The notes under the pieces were generated by a model. The model was given only the letters and a program-made list of their open reading frames with translations, did not search any database and was not told where the DNA came from. Made by a program: the position numbers and the translations under genes. A DNA stretch of 64,000 nucleotides, taken from assembly GCA_948567375.1 (NCBI GenBank), contig OX419762.1, positions 32,617,465 through 32,681,464 on the forward strand, given 5' to 3'. Numbering within the stretch: the first letter of the stretch is position 1; each line of letters opens with the position of its first letter. Of this stretch, positions 45,222 to 56,400 are shown piece by piece. Source of the DNA: Lunularia cruciata. Taxonomy: Eukaryota; Streptophyta; Marchantiopsida; Lunulariales; Lunulariaceae.

Positions 45222-47795
45222 ATGTTGAGCAATTTTCCTTTGCCGTTGAGGAGTCGTCTTGCAGGTGATCGGGGAAAGGGAAATAGAGTTGGACTCGTGT
45301 AAGTGCATAAGGGAGAAGTCGAGAGAGAGAAATCAAGAGACCGAAAGAAAGCAGAAGAGATGGGAGGAGGGAAGAAGAACTCCGAATTTGCAGTGAGAAA
45401 TCATGCAATTCGGAGATTAGATATAGTAGCAAGGATTGAAGTCTTGAGCCGACTTTGGATCACTTTTCTAGCATGGAACTGGAACATAAGTTTTCCAGGA
45501 TTCATGACAGAAATCATCGAGAGTAAATGTCTCGATGGTCCTGAGGAAGAAGGGAAGAGAGGAAATCCGGCTCGCTGGATAGAGTCGGATTGGAGACTTG
45601 TACTCAGGAAGGATGCAGGCTCGGAGCAGGGAGCCACGTTCTTGGAGAAAGGAGAGATAGCCCAAGAAACACAGGAGGTGAGAGATGCCTTCTCGTCGAA
45701 GAGGACGAAGAATGGGTATAAAGTTGAGAGCTATAAGGACCCAGTGAGGAGAGGAATTGTGAGTGCACTAATGGCCCTCCTGAAGCCGGAGAGAACTACC
45801 TATGTGATGAAACACCAAGCGGTGTTCTTTCACAAGTTATTTGCAAGAGAACCAATAAATTGGGCAAGGTGCTTTCACGGAAGAACAAGGCAGATGGTGT
45901 GGAATCTGCGAGATAAGTCGCCTCCACACTACATCGTACCATTTGCAGCCCATTTTTACCTCGGGTTAAATCTGCTCAATGTGGCTGAGCGTAATCGAAT
46001 GGTGTCTCATTTCCATCTTGATTTGAGAAGAGAAGTCGACGCGGAGGAGCAGCAATACATCCTCCAAATCCGGAGCACAGACGATTACTACGCGAAGACA
46101 GGGAAGAACATGGAGGTCGTTGAAAGTACCCTGACAAAGAAGAGAACTCGGCAAGCAGAAGCTGAAGAAAGCAAGAAACCTTGGAAGATGCAGAAAAATA
46201 ACCCGAGGCGAGGAATGGTGGTGATTGAGTCGGAGGATGAAGACTCAGAAGGCGAAGCCGAGCTCAAGACGGAGGACTCGGACCGTGAGGAGGAACTTGA
46301 GCTGATATTGCAAAGTGGAGATACGAGTAGTGACAGTGAGGAAGGAGGAGAGATGGCATCGGTACCAGCGGCTGAAGAATACGAAGAAGAAATGCAAGCC
46401 GAGGTAGACACCGAAGACAATGCGGCGGTGGAAGACAAAGTACTAGTGTGCGAGGAGAAGAAGATCGCAGTACAGCGAGGAATTCGCTCGAGACATAAGG
46501 CAAAGTGTGAAGCGGGACCGAGTAGAGTGAAGGAAGAGGTAGAAAGGAGCTCGGGCAGTGAGGCATCGATTCCGATACGAAGACTCCAGAGAAGAAGGCG
46601 AGTATTGGAAGAACATGAAGAAGGAAGAGAGACCACTCCGCGGGAGGATGAAGGTATCAGTAATGGAGTAGATTACCTGCAGATGGTAGTATGCCCGCTG
46701 TTGGTGAAGATGGAGAAGAAGAAGAAGGAGATGCAGTCTACTTGTCCAGAGGTAAAAACTGTGTTGCAGGTCTTATCAAGATTGGAAGAAGAAAACTCGG
46801 AGTTAAAGAAGAGTATAACCCGAGGAGAGGAAGAGAGAGAAGTACTGCGAGCAGAAGTAGTCAAGAGGAGTCAGGTAATTGAAGACCTGAAGAGAGAAGT
46901 GAGTTATCGAGAAGATCTTGCGAGGAAGAGTGACATCGCAAGGGAGAGACAGGTAGCGGAGCATGAAATCTTGAAGCAGCAATTTGCTGATTCAAGAGTC
47001 GAACTCATCCATGCTATGGCGAGGGTAGCATCGAAGGATCAAGAGCTCAATCGAGTGATGTAGAGTATGGAGGAGAAGAAGCAACTCTGGCAGCGAGAGT
47101 TGGCTGCAAGATATAGAGAAGAAGAGAGATTACGAGACTTACTTCGTAATCAGGAAGAGAAGGTTGCACAGAAGGAGAAAGAGAAGGAAGCGGTGAAGGC
47201 CGAATTCGAAGAAGAATTGGCGATGTACAGAGAAGAATGGCTTGCAGATCGGGAACGAGAAAGGAAGACAAGATTGGAGCCATTGCAGGAGATAGTCCTC
47301 AGGGTAAACGTGATGTTAAGTACAGAGGCCAGCGTTCGAATTGAAGAAGGGCGTCTGCACAAGTTGAAGTTGTTGGTGCAGGAGACAAGGCGAAGACAAG
47401 CAAAAGATACAGATTTGAATGCTTTGTTGATTAAATTGAGAACTCGTGTAGATAGGAAGATCTTAGAAGTAGAAGACAATATCGCAATTAGATTAGACTT
47501 GGTGAGAATAGAGTTAGAAAAGCTTCGGCAGGATGTTAAAGCAAAACCCGAAGTAGATAACATCGGGATCCAAATGTCTTCGGAGTTGCCCTCAGAGACA
47601 TTAGAGAAGAGTGGGTCGAAGGATGAGGAGTTAGATAGATTACCCGCTAGTGCAATTTCAGATCAGGAAAGAGAATTGCTGGATCTGGTAGAAGATGTAG
47701 GAGTTGTGAAACCCGAGGACAGAATAGTAGGAAGTAAGATTACTTCGGGTTCGGGTTTGAAAGCCAAGGAAGAAGTAGACATTGGATCGGATTAG
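45222..47795 (+). CDS. CC-LTR protein (unknown globular domain, acidic middle, coiled coil), one internal TAG
   Basis: One frame runs from ATG 45222 to 47795, broken by TAA at 45300-45302 and TAG at 47061-47063. ATG at 45360 opens the main 568-codon part; the 45222 ATG aligns with the starts of copies A and C. The globular domain (about 45390-46100) has RRLDIVARIEVLSRL, FLAWNWNISFPGF, MALLKPERTTYV, FFHKLFA and NWARCFHGRTRQMVWN. The middle (about 46190-46650) is very acidic with Lys/Arg patches. The coiled coil spans about 46660-47380. The most conserved C-terminal block has LHKLKLLVQETRRRQAKD and RLDLVRIELEKLRQDV, then SETLEKSGSKDEELDRLP and a last EEVDIGSD. No signal peptide, membrane segment or catalytic motif is seen. 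I do not recognise the family. Confidence 0.7.
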
Positions 47796-47911
47796 TAACC
47801 AATTTGAGATTTGAAGGAGCAGATATGAAGAGGTGCATTGTCATTTCGGATCTGCAGGTTAGAATAGTTGTTGTAGAACGGTATAGTTGTTAGAACTGTC
47901 AATTTGATCAC

Positions 47912-47919
47912 TACTTAAG
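47912..47919 (+). promoter_or_regulatory. TATA-like box of CC-LTR copy H (weakened)
   Basis: TACTTAAG followed by AGTGACATTTGCAAG, 677 bp before the right end. It is one base off the TATTTAAG of A, B, C and F. Confidence 0.4.
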
Positions 47920-48593
47920 AGTGACATTTGCAAGAAAATGTCGTTCAGTGCTCATTATTTCTGAGAATAGATAAAGCGAAGTGCTGTGAAGCAGTGCTCG
48001 TCCCTTGAGCTTGATTCCGAGTATCAACTTTGTAATTGTGTTTGTGAGTGTTTGGAGAAATTTGAAGTGCAAGTCAGAGTGCTTGTTGGATGTTGGATTC
48101 CACAGCCTTGATCTTCATTCTGTGTGTTTGATCCTGAGTGAAGTGCAATCGAAGCAATGCCTTGACAGATCTGAGAGGAATTGTAGTGTTGGTAGTATTC
48201 TACATTTGTGAGTGCAGTGCAAAGTTGATGTGAAGCAATTTCGATTGAGGAAGTTGTGCCTTCAGTGGAAGGGTGGAACACAATTCTGAGGCGGAGTCGT
48301 TTTGCAGTGAAGTGCCGTTTTCGGGAGAGCCTGAATCATCACAAATCAAGATTGTTTGGAAAGATTTGATGGAGTTGTGATTAAGGTGTGAATTTGTGAC
48401 AAGACTGCGAGTCAGTGCTTGTTACTCTCTTCTGGGTGTGGTTTCTACCTGAGAGATTAAAGACGCAACCAAGAAGAACTATAGGTTACTGTTTGACTTC
48501 GTATTTGGACATTTCTGACTCGTATCTCTGCGGGAACGAACTTTACTTACATGATTACCGCAAAAGTGATATTTGCCGGGTTGTCACATTCCT

Positions 48594-48991
48594 CATGAGC
48601 ATGATGGACCAACTGTGGTCTCTAAGATGGAAATGGTACTTCTTGTACTCTACCACCCTCCCATACACAAAGAAGCTATATGCCCTTTAATCTAAACTGA
48701 CTAGCTTGCTAAAGAACATTGTTTCTCTCCTTGGCACCAACTATGCCACCCATAGCACCAATGTGAAGATAATCCATCATTAAGATATAACCATGAATGT
48801 CTCATTGAATTGTTCCAATATCTCCACCTTTGGATCTATGACCTCAATCACTCCTATTGTATGCATTAAGAGAGATACCACCAAAGCCTCAAAAAATATA
48901 CATAGAAAGGTAGATGCATCCCAACCTTGCACCATCTCCTCATTTTTCTCACCATGCCAATGTGCTCCGGTCTGATCCTACTGGTTGGGAC
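48594..48991 (-). pseudogene. Element I pol, region between RNase H and integrase (decayed)
   Basis: Continues the minus-strand reading beyond RNase H after the solo LTR. Fragments such as GAHWHG and LGAMGGIVGAKERNNVL are readable between stops. No zinc-binding HHCC motif of integrase could be seen, so the assignment rests on position alone. Confidence 0.45.
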
Positions 48992-49684
48992 TATAACACC
49001 CATTTGTGCATGTGTGTGGTATTGTGATATTTAGCTTGGTATTCCAAGTACTTCATAGAGATATTATTTAAATATAGATAAATGATAGTTCTACATTAGT
49101 CATGATTAGCTAAAGTTAGTCATAGATAAGATAGAGTGGACCTTACTTTAGAGGAAGTAGAAAAGATGAGCACCATTATTTGGATTCTAGTGTGTTGACT
49201 TGGTATTATTCCTAGGTGTTTGACTTTGAGGAAAGAGTTGAGAAATCTTGGGACCGCAAGCCTTTTTGTTTTGGATTCTTCTATAGTCCAAGGATAGCCC
49301 ATGTGAAGGAATCCTTGACTTAGTGTTTGGGTCAAGATAAGATCACATGCTTAGTGGAATATGCCCATGTGGATGGATATTCCTTTCTACTTTTTGACTT
49401 TATTTGACTTTTAGCCTAGTAACTTGAGTTACTCCAATAATAAGTAACTTTGGTGCGTAACTATTCCACAAGTATATAAACAAGGGGGGAGGAAGTACTC
49501 ATCATCCTTTCATTTGCAACTATCTCTCTCTCATTGAGTTCTCTATTGAGCAATGTCTTGAGTTTTGGAGTGTTAACCTTGGAGGAGTATGATGGAGTTG
49601 GGGTTCTTTGCCTTCTTAGTCCATGGTGTGCTACCATAATAGCTATCACAAGTTCATCTTGAGTGAGAGATAGGCCGGCTCACA
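48992..49684 (+). repeat. Solo LTR of family D
   Basis: Full-length LTR from TATAACACCCATTTGTG to GCCGGCTCACA, in the RNase H/integrase region of element I. The flanks share only the four bases GGAC (48988-48991 and 49685-49688). No internal sequence accompanies it. Confidence 0.88.
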
Positions 49685-50070
49685 GGACATGAGTTTCTAC
49701 TCAACCTATTTGCTTCATGTTTCACCATTGTAGGTCTATGATAATTGTGAAATCATACTCTTGTAAAATCAAAGCCCATCATGCAAGCTTCCTTGAAAGC
49801 TTATTAGAATCCATCAACTTCTTTAGTGGTTGATGATCAGTGATGAAAGTGAAGGGGTTACCAAATAGATAGTATTGGAAATGTACTATTCCCCATACTA
49901 TTGCCAAGCACTCTCCCGCATATGAACTATACTTTGCCTTTGCTAAATTGTTGGAGTGACTAGCATAGGCCACCACAAACTCCTTCCCCTCATCATCATG
50001 TTGGGTGAGCACTACTCCAAGCTCCAATGTACTCCAATCAATGTGAACTCATAATGGTTGTCCTCTGATC
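49685..50070 (-). pseudogene. Element I RNase H
   Basis: The frame 50027-49779 reads ELGVVLTQHDDEGKEFVVAYASHS, then SYAGECLAIVWGIVHFQYYL and FTFITDHQPLKKLM, the typical Ty3 RNase H blocks. It joins to RT across the solo LTR at 50071-50753. Bases 49690-49770 continue with a DRLSR-like end. Confidence 0.85.
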
Positions 50071-50753
50071 TGTAACATCCATTTGTGCATGTGTGTGGTA
50101 TTGTGATATTTAGCTTGATATTACAAGTACTTGAGAGATATTATTTATATAGAGATAAAGGATGGTTCTACATTAGTCATAATTAGCTAAAGTTAGTCAT
50201 AGATAAGATAGAGAGGACCTTACTTTAGAGGAAGTGGAAAAGATGAGCACGACTATTTTAGATTCTAGTGTGTTGACTTAGTATTATTCCTAGGTGTCTG
50301 GTTTTGAAGAAAGAGTTGAGAACTCTTGGGACCGCAAGCCTTTTTGTTTTGGATTCTTCTATAGTCCAAGGATAGCCCATGTGAAGGAATCCTTCACTTA
50401 GTGGTTGGGTCAAGATAAGATCACATGCTTAGTGGAATATGCCCATGTGAATGGATATTCCTTTCTACTTTTTGACTTTACTTGACTTTTAGCCTAGTAA
50501 TTTGAGTTACTACGGTAATTAGTAACTTTGGTGTGTAACCATTTCACAAGTATATAAACAGGGGGTGAGGAGGTACTCTTCATCCTTTCATTTGCAACTA
50601 TATCTCTCATTTGAGGTCTCTAGTGAGCAATGTCTTGAGTCTTGGAGTGTAAGTTTTGGAGGAGTATGATGGAGTTGGGGTACCTTGCCTTCTTAGTCCA
50701 TGGTGTGCTACCATAATAGCCATCAGAGGTTCATCTTGATAGGCTGGCTCATA
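50071..50753 (+). repeat. Solo LTR of family D
   Basis: Runs from TGTAACATCCATTTGTG to GGCTGGCTCATA. The flanks share GATC (50067-50070 and 50754-50757). Removing it restores continuous RT-to-RNase H coding sequence of element I. Confidence 0.88.
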
Positions 50754-51247
50754 GATCAGTCTCCTAAGAATAGGGGCAGATGTCAAATTCTTCTTGAGCT
50801 TTATAAAAGCTCTCTCTTGCTCATCTCTCCTACACCACTCATGTGTAAGCTTGATCAGCTTTGTCAAGACCTTGGTAATAGCACTAAATCCTATAACATA
50901 TTGGTGACATAAGTTCACCAATTGAGAAAAATCCAATCTTGCTAGGATCTTATCCATGGGAACTTGGCAAGAGCATTCTTTAAGCTAGATGGTAAGAACC
51001 TCCACTTATAATCTATCCTTACCGTGAGGATCAATTGCCCAAAATGCTATATTGGACTTATACTCCTCCTTGATTGACAATTGATGATATCTTGCTCAAA
51101 GATCCAAAGTACTAAAGACCTTTGCATGCCCAATTGCATCAAAGATCTCCTCTGGCATGTAGGCATGACATACCAATCAGCCATAGTCTGTTAGTTGATA
51201 AGATGGTAATCTTCACATATTTGTCTTTTTGTGTAGTTGCCATGCAT
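50754..51247 (-). pseudogene. Element I reverse transcriptase, middle and C-terminal part
   Basis: Readable blocks on the minus strand are RICEDY-like sequence at 51215, TMADWYVMPT, then DYKWRFLP near 51000 and DFSQLVNLCHQYVIGFSAITKVLTKL with FIKLKKNLTSAPILRR up to 50754. The YxDD-box region is deleted or unreadable between about 50930 and 50990. TGCAT at 51243-51247 is one half of the target duplication of CC-LTR copy J; the upstream part of RT resumes at 53171. Confidence 0.75.
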
Positions 51248-53170
51248 TGTGACAACCCGACAAATATCACTTTTACGGTAATCAGGTAAGTAAAGTTCGT
51301 TCCCGCAGAGATACAATTCAAAATTGGTCAAATGCAAAGCAAACAGTAACAATTGCAGTTCTTCTTGAGTTCTTCTTTAAACTCTCAAGTAGAAACCACA
51401 CCCAAAAGAGAGTAACAAGTACTAATTCTCAGTCTTATCACAAATTAACACTTCTTAATCACAACACTTTCAATTCTTTCCAAACAATCTTGATTGTGAT
51501 GATTTAGGCTCTCCCAAAAACGGCACTTCACTATAAAATGACTTTGCCTCAAAATTGTGTTCCACCCCTCCATTGAAGGCACAACTTCCTCGATCAAAAT
51601 TGCTTCACATCAACTTTGCACTGCACTCACAAATGCAGAATACTACCAACACTATAATTCCTCTCAGATTTGTCATGGCATTGCTTCGATTGCACTTCAC
51701 TCAAGATCAAACACACAGAATGAAGATCAAGGCTATGGAATCCAACATCCAACAAACACATTGACTTGCACTTCAAATTTCTCCACACACTCACAAACAC
51801 AAACACAAACACAAAGTTGATACTCGGAATCAAGCTTAAACAACAAGCACTACTTCACATCATTTTGCTTTATCTATTCTCAGAAATAATGAGCACTGAA
51901 CAACATTTGACTATGAATGACACTCTTAAGTAGTGAAGCAATCGATAGTTATCTTCCTAATGTACCTCTTCCTAACAACTCTACAAACCTGTAGATCCGA
52001 AATGACAATGCACCTCTTCATATCTACCTATTCAAATCTCAAATCGGTTATTAATCCGATCCGATGCCTACTTCATTATCGGCTTCCAAACCCAAACCTC
52101 AAGTAACTTTACTTCCTATTACTCTTTCCTCTGGTTTCATAACTTCTAACTCTTCTATCAATTCTAACAATTCTCTTTCTTGATCTGAAATTCTACTAGT
52201 GGATAATCTATCTAACTCCTTATCTCCCGACCCACTCTTCTCTAATGTCTCCAATGGTAATTCCAAAGACATCTGCACTCCCACTTCATCTACTTTGGGT
52301 CTAGCTACTATCAATTCCTTTGCTAATTCTACTATATCATCATCAAGAGTTGTAATTGAAAGCATGGGTACACTATCTACGCCTTCAATTTGCAACCCAC
52401 TTTCCCCTAATCACTCATGTAATTGACATGAAGACACTTACTGTCTGATCCTGCACTTTGGGTTTATTCACAACTTCTATTTCTCCTCTAATTTTATCAT
52501 ATCTTCAATTAGAACTGAAATTGAAGTCATGGGTATCTTAACTATCTATTTTTTCTCTATCCTAACTCTCTCTAATACCTATGGCAAGATTCCCAAAGTC
52601 ACTTTCACTGCACTCGGAGGTCCGACTACCTCGGGTTGAATAATATTTATCTTGAGGCAAAGTCTTTAGACCCAAAGTCATGTAAACCCGAAGTGCAAAG
52701 TCCGAAATCCAAAGTCACATTGACCCGAAGACATTAAACTACTTTGTACATCTATTCCCAAAACTTCAAATGCTTATAACTTCCTGTACAGACCTCCAAA
52801 CTTTGCAATTTTGGGGTGGCAATGGAAAGCCTTGAACAAGACGCTTCTAATGAAATATAGCACGCTTGATTTGGACTTGGCGTCACTGAGATATGGCTCC
52901 CCGCAAGAATCTTGACCTGCAACTTCTCTTCCTCCTTCGGGTTTGCCCTCCTCTGGCGTCTGATCCGAGTTTTTTCCTCCTCTAACACGAAGTAAGCTTC
53001 TTTGGGTCTGATCCATTCCGAGTCCTTCTTCCTCTAACACAAAGTCGACTTCCTCGAGCTTGATCAAAACACATGTTTCCCCTCATTTCTTCTCCATTTG
53101 GTTTCAATTTGGTTTCAGCAAGGCACTTCTTCTTCAAAACTCGTCCATTATGAAAAATATGGGTACCACA
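51248..53170 (-). mobile_element. CC-LTR copy J (short class, complete, 1923 bp)
   Basis: On the plus strand it starts TGTGACAACCCG and ends GGGTACCACA, with a perfect target duplication TGCAT (51243-51247 and 53171-53175) in the RT of element I. In its own orientation it has the family 5' edge, a short-class 5' block shared with copy B, a 98-codon scrap of the CC protein tail (52395-52099), a TATA-like TACTTAAG (51924-51931) 683 bp before the end, and the common 3' region. The large coding region of the long class is absent. Confidence 0.95.
52099..52395 (-). pseudogene. CC-LTR protein tail in short-class copy J
   Basis: 98 codons related to the last part of the copy H protein: LPLETLEKSGSGDKELDRL, SDQERELLELIEELEV and KPEERVIGSKVT. 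The coiled coil and globular domain are missing. Keeping the tail while losing the rest suggests the short class arose from a long-class ancestor and that the retained DNA is kept for another reason, for example as promoter sequence. Confidence 0.65.
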
Positions 53171-53330
53171 TGCATATCCTTCTTGGTTGGCATCACCACA
53201 GCTGAAACATACTCTCCATGTGAAATCTCTACCAAACTAACCTCAAAAATGTCTCTACTCCAACTTTGAATCAATGCTCTCTCCATGTCACTATATCTAT
53301 AGGGACATCAAAAGAATTCAATATCACTAG
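53171..53330 (-). pseudogene. Element I reverse transcriptase, N-terminal part
   Basis: The minus strand reads CPYRYSDMERALIQS, then a linker, then GEYVSAVVMPTKKDMHGN running into the J insertion site, the conserved start of a Ty3 RT domain. It joins RICEDY-type sequence at 51240 across copy J. Confidence 0.8.
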
Positions 53331-56300
53331 TAAGCTCAATCCAAATACCAAATCCTTTTAGAGCATTCAAATCCTTCATATTGAAGGCAAAACAACATGT
53401 GTAGCTCCTCAAGAACCTCCAAACTCTCTATCTTTCCCCTCATGTAAGCTTGGGTCCAGCATCTGGCTCCCAAGTATACTCTATAACTTATGTTGGAGTG
53501 GAAGATGCATAGATTAGCTGCTATTCTAGGCCCTTGGGAGTAGTAGTGTCATGACTCCAACCACTAGAGTTCCCAATCTCATTGTGGAAATTCCCTCCAA
53601 TTTGTTTGTAAGCTCCATATGTCCTCTAGTTGCATCCCAAGTAGACCAAGGTTGTAACCCAAGTAAACCATGTTCACTCGGATGGATCCCAAGTAGACCA
53701 CTCTCACTAGTAGCCATTGGTTGTGTCCCTAGAATACCTTGCCCACTTTGTCCATCATCCCTAACATGTTCTTGAATTGTCTTGATAGGCATAGAGCTCA
53801 CAATTGTCCTAGTGGTGATGCCTATCAAGTGCATCCTACATTGCTCTGCCAAACCAAGGCTCATAATCTAGGTCAAATAGTTTAGGTCCATAGCTTGACC
53901 TAACACCTAACACTTGACCTAACACCTAATGCTTGGATGCCTCAAACACTATTGTAACAATAGTAATACCAATACAAAAACACATTGCTTGCTCCTTCTC
54001 ATTGGCATTGAGCTCCACCAACTACTATAATTGTGAGTCCTAAACAAGTCCAAGATCTCCTTCTTGAAAAGCATGGGAGCTTATGAAACTTATGAGTGTG
54101 GATAAAGCGGCTTTGGGCTCTCCAACAAGGTTCATCATTGCCATAGATAACCTCTCAGCCACTACCACCATTTGAAACAAGCATCCAACATCCAAAATGT
54201 CATTAACATTGAGGTTGTCTAATCATTGAATCTCATCATAAGCATGCTATAGAACCTCTCTAGGTAAGCGGTTTGTCCACCAAAGACAAAGATGATGAGC
54301 CCATGATCCTACTCAAGTTGCATCAATGACAAAATAGGTCCAATTCAAGAATGGACCTAATGTGTACTCACCACCATGTGGGTATGAGAATCACCCATCC
54401 AAGGGATGTTCTCTAAAATGTAAGCTAAAGAAATGGATTGATGGACCAAGAGATGTCGTAGTATATGTAACATCTCCCAAAACACACATAAACAAGGATC
54501 TTGGAGACCTTGACCATGGCTAGCATGTGTATGTCCCTAACATGGCCATCCAAAAATCACCAAATGAATAGAATTATGTCTTTCCAAATCTTGTATCCCC
54601 AGTAAGGAAATTTTTGATGGTAGGATCTTCTAGGAACCCTTGATTGTTGACATTGATAGTAACTCATGATACCAATAGCCCAAGTGTACCACATGATAAA
54701 GAGAACTTGTATAGCAATCTCATCTCTCTCCACATGCAAGTACCTATGTACTCATAGACCTACCTATAATATCATAGCTAGTCCAGTGCTAATCCCACCA
54801 AACAACTCCAATAGACATACTTTCTCTACTAGATACTACCAAGCAATGAGTGTGGTATCCAAAGGTGATAACATGATAGACTTTAGAGGCTCATCCTTAC
54901 ATTGGTCTTATGGTGGTACAAAGGCTCCACTACAAGCTTATTGCACCAATTGATATGCATGATGCTACAATGATTCCTCAAACTCCACAATAGGACACCC
55001 AAGATGGATGGAATGATCCTACTTGCACTCCAAATTTGATTGATCTCCTTAGGTACTATAGTACTCTTTGTATAGGCATTATCCTCCAATAAGACACTAG
55101 GCCAAGTAACTAAACCACTAAAAGCTAAGACTGCCATGGTCCTTGACTGAAATGAGCCAAGACTACCACTACTAAAAAATATTGGTAGGCAACACACTCA
55201 TCCCTCACTTGACTACCAACCTGGTCTATATGAGGTTGTCTCTTCCCAATAGTCAATATTGACACATGGGGTATAACAATGTTTCACCAAGTAGCATATC
55301 ATATGACTCAACTATTATCATAATGGCTTGAGCTCTCACCATAGAGCTATCAATAGGATGACCAGGCTAAATCTAGACATTGAGCTCTCTACATATGATG
55401 TACTATGTAGAGCCACCCCTAGAGATGTTGGATCTGAAATGGACACCTCTCCACATTGGTCTTCTATAGCTCCAGACCAACCATTGTAGCCTTCTCCAAC
55501 ATAAAGAGCTACATACCAGAGTCAAATAAGGCCCTCTATGGTGTATAGACCTTCCCTAAAGGCCCCACCAAATAGAAAATCCTCCTCTGCTTATCCAATA
55601 GGACATCTCTAGGTATGAACCATGCTGGCTAAAACATAGGTCTAGTTGGTAACTTCTCCAATCTAGTTATTGATGCTTGCCATAAACCATTGGTCATTGA
55701 GTGGATCCCATGCTCCTCAACCACCTCTACTCTAGAAGTAGAAACCACATCATCCTTACACTCACAAAGTGTGGCAGCCAATAAGAACATTGGAGTTGTC
55801 AATGTTCATCTCCCAATGTAAACATATCATTGGTTGAGAATAAAGTGAAGTGCATAATCAAATGAGCCACCTCTAACATCAAGCTAGACTCAATTTTTGT
55901 AGTAGTAGGTGGTTGACTAGCAAGTAGTCTATCATGCACCCCATCATTGCCTACCATACCTGCACTAGGACATTTGCGAGCCATGGATGTCATCTATTGT
56001 GCATCAAAGAGTGTAAAAGATTGGGGGAGTCTGATCTATCTACTAGCCTCTCCTCTTTGTGGGTCCAACTCCATTGATGCTCCTTTAGGTCTGGAGCACA
56101 TACTGCACTCCTAGTAATTATGGAATAAACATCTACTTGTGCTTCTACACACATGAAATCCAAGATGTCTCTATCACCAACATAAGAGGTGGAAACCTCA
56201 ATGCACGCAAATCTAATCTCCTTTGAGCTATGGCCCTACTAGCCAATCTCTACTCCAATTGCTCAATCTGAGTGGCCATGGCTATATCAAAAGTAAGGGT

Positions 56301-56400
56301 AGGTACTACACCCCTACTAGGCATGGATCCTCTACCACCACCTCTACCATCTTGTCCTCCATGACATGGAGCTCCTCTACCACTTGCTTTAGTAGCCCTA
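53331..56400 (-). pseudogene. Element I gag-pol middle, strongly decayed
   Basis: No frame of useful length remains. Position between the zinc knuckle and RT implies protease and linker. A stretch near 53640-53740 contains three related copies of a CCCAAGTAGACCA-like unit (LLG-[I/L]-[H/Q]P in the minus-strand reading). A block near 56220-56290 reads MATQIEQLE and RLASRAIAQR. No D-[ST]-G protease site could be placed with confidence. Confidence 0.45.

Larger units (their letters stand above)
44809..48588 (+). mobile_element. CC-LTR copy H (long class, complete, best preserved)
   Basis: Starts TGTGGTGCCCATATTTTTTG and ends TTGCCGGGTTGTCACA. It is 3780 bp with a perfect 5-bp target duplication TTCCT (44804-44808 and 48589-48593). 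It contains a leader of about 410 bp, a long coding frame with one internal stop, a TATA-like box at 47912 and a 3' region of about 680 bp. There are no direct repeats at its ends and no RT or integrase, so it is either a solo LTR or a self-contained unit with LTR-type ends. Confidence 0.95.

Noticed and set aside
45303..47795. CC-LTR protein as a gag protein
   Set aside because: No zinc knuckle or recognisable capsid block, no protease or RT downstream, and it lies before the promoter of the unit; the long coiled coil is unlike the gag proteins of families D, E, G and I.
44809..48588. CC-LTR as a DNA transposon with short inverted ends (TGTGGTACCC / TGTGACAACCC)
   Set aside because: The inverted match is only about ten bases with mismatches and is the usual TG…CA symmetry of LTRs. 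The 5-bp duplications, the outward promoter near the 3' end and the absence of a transposase motif fit an LTR better. Not fully excluded.
51796..51818. Short CACAAA run as a microsatellite
   Set aside because: It is a four-unit expansion of a motif present in the common 3' region of CC-LTR copies; too short to call separately.
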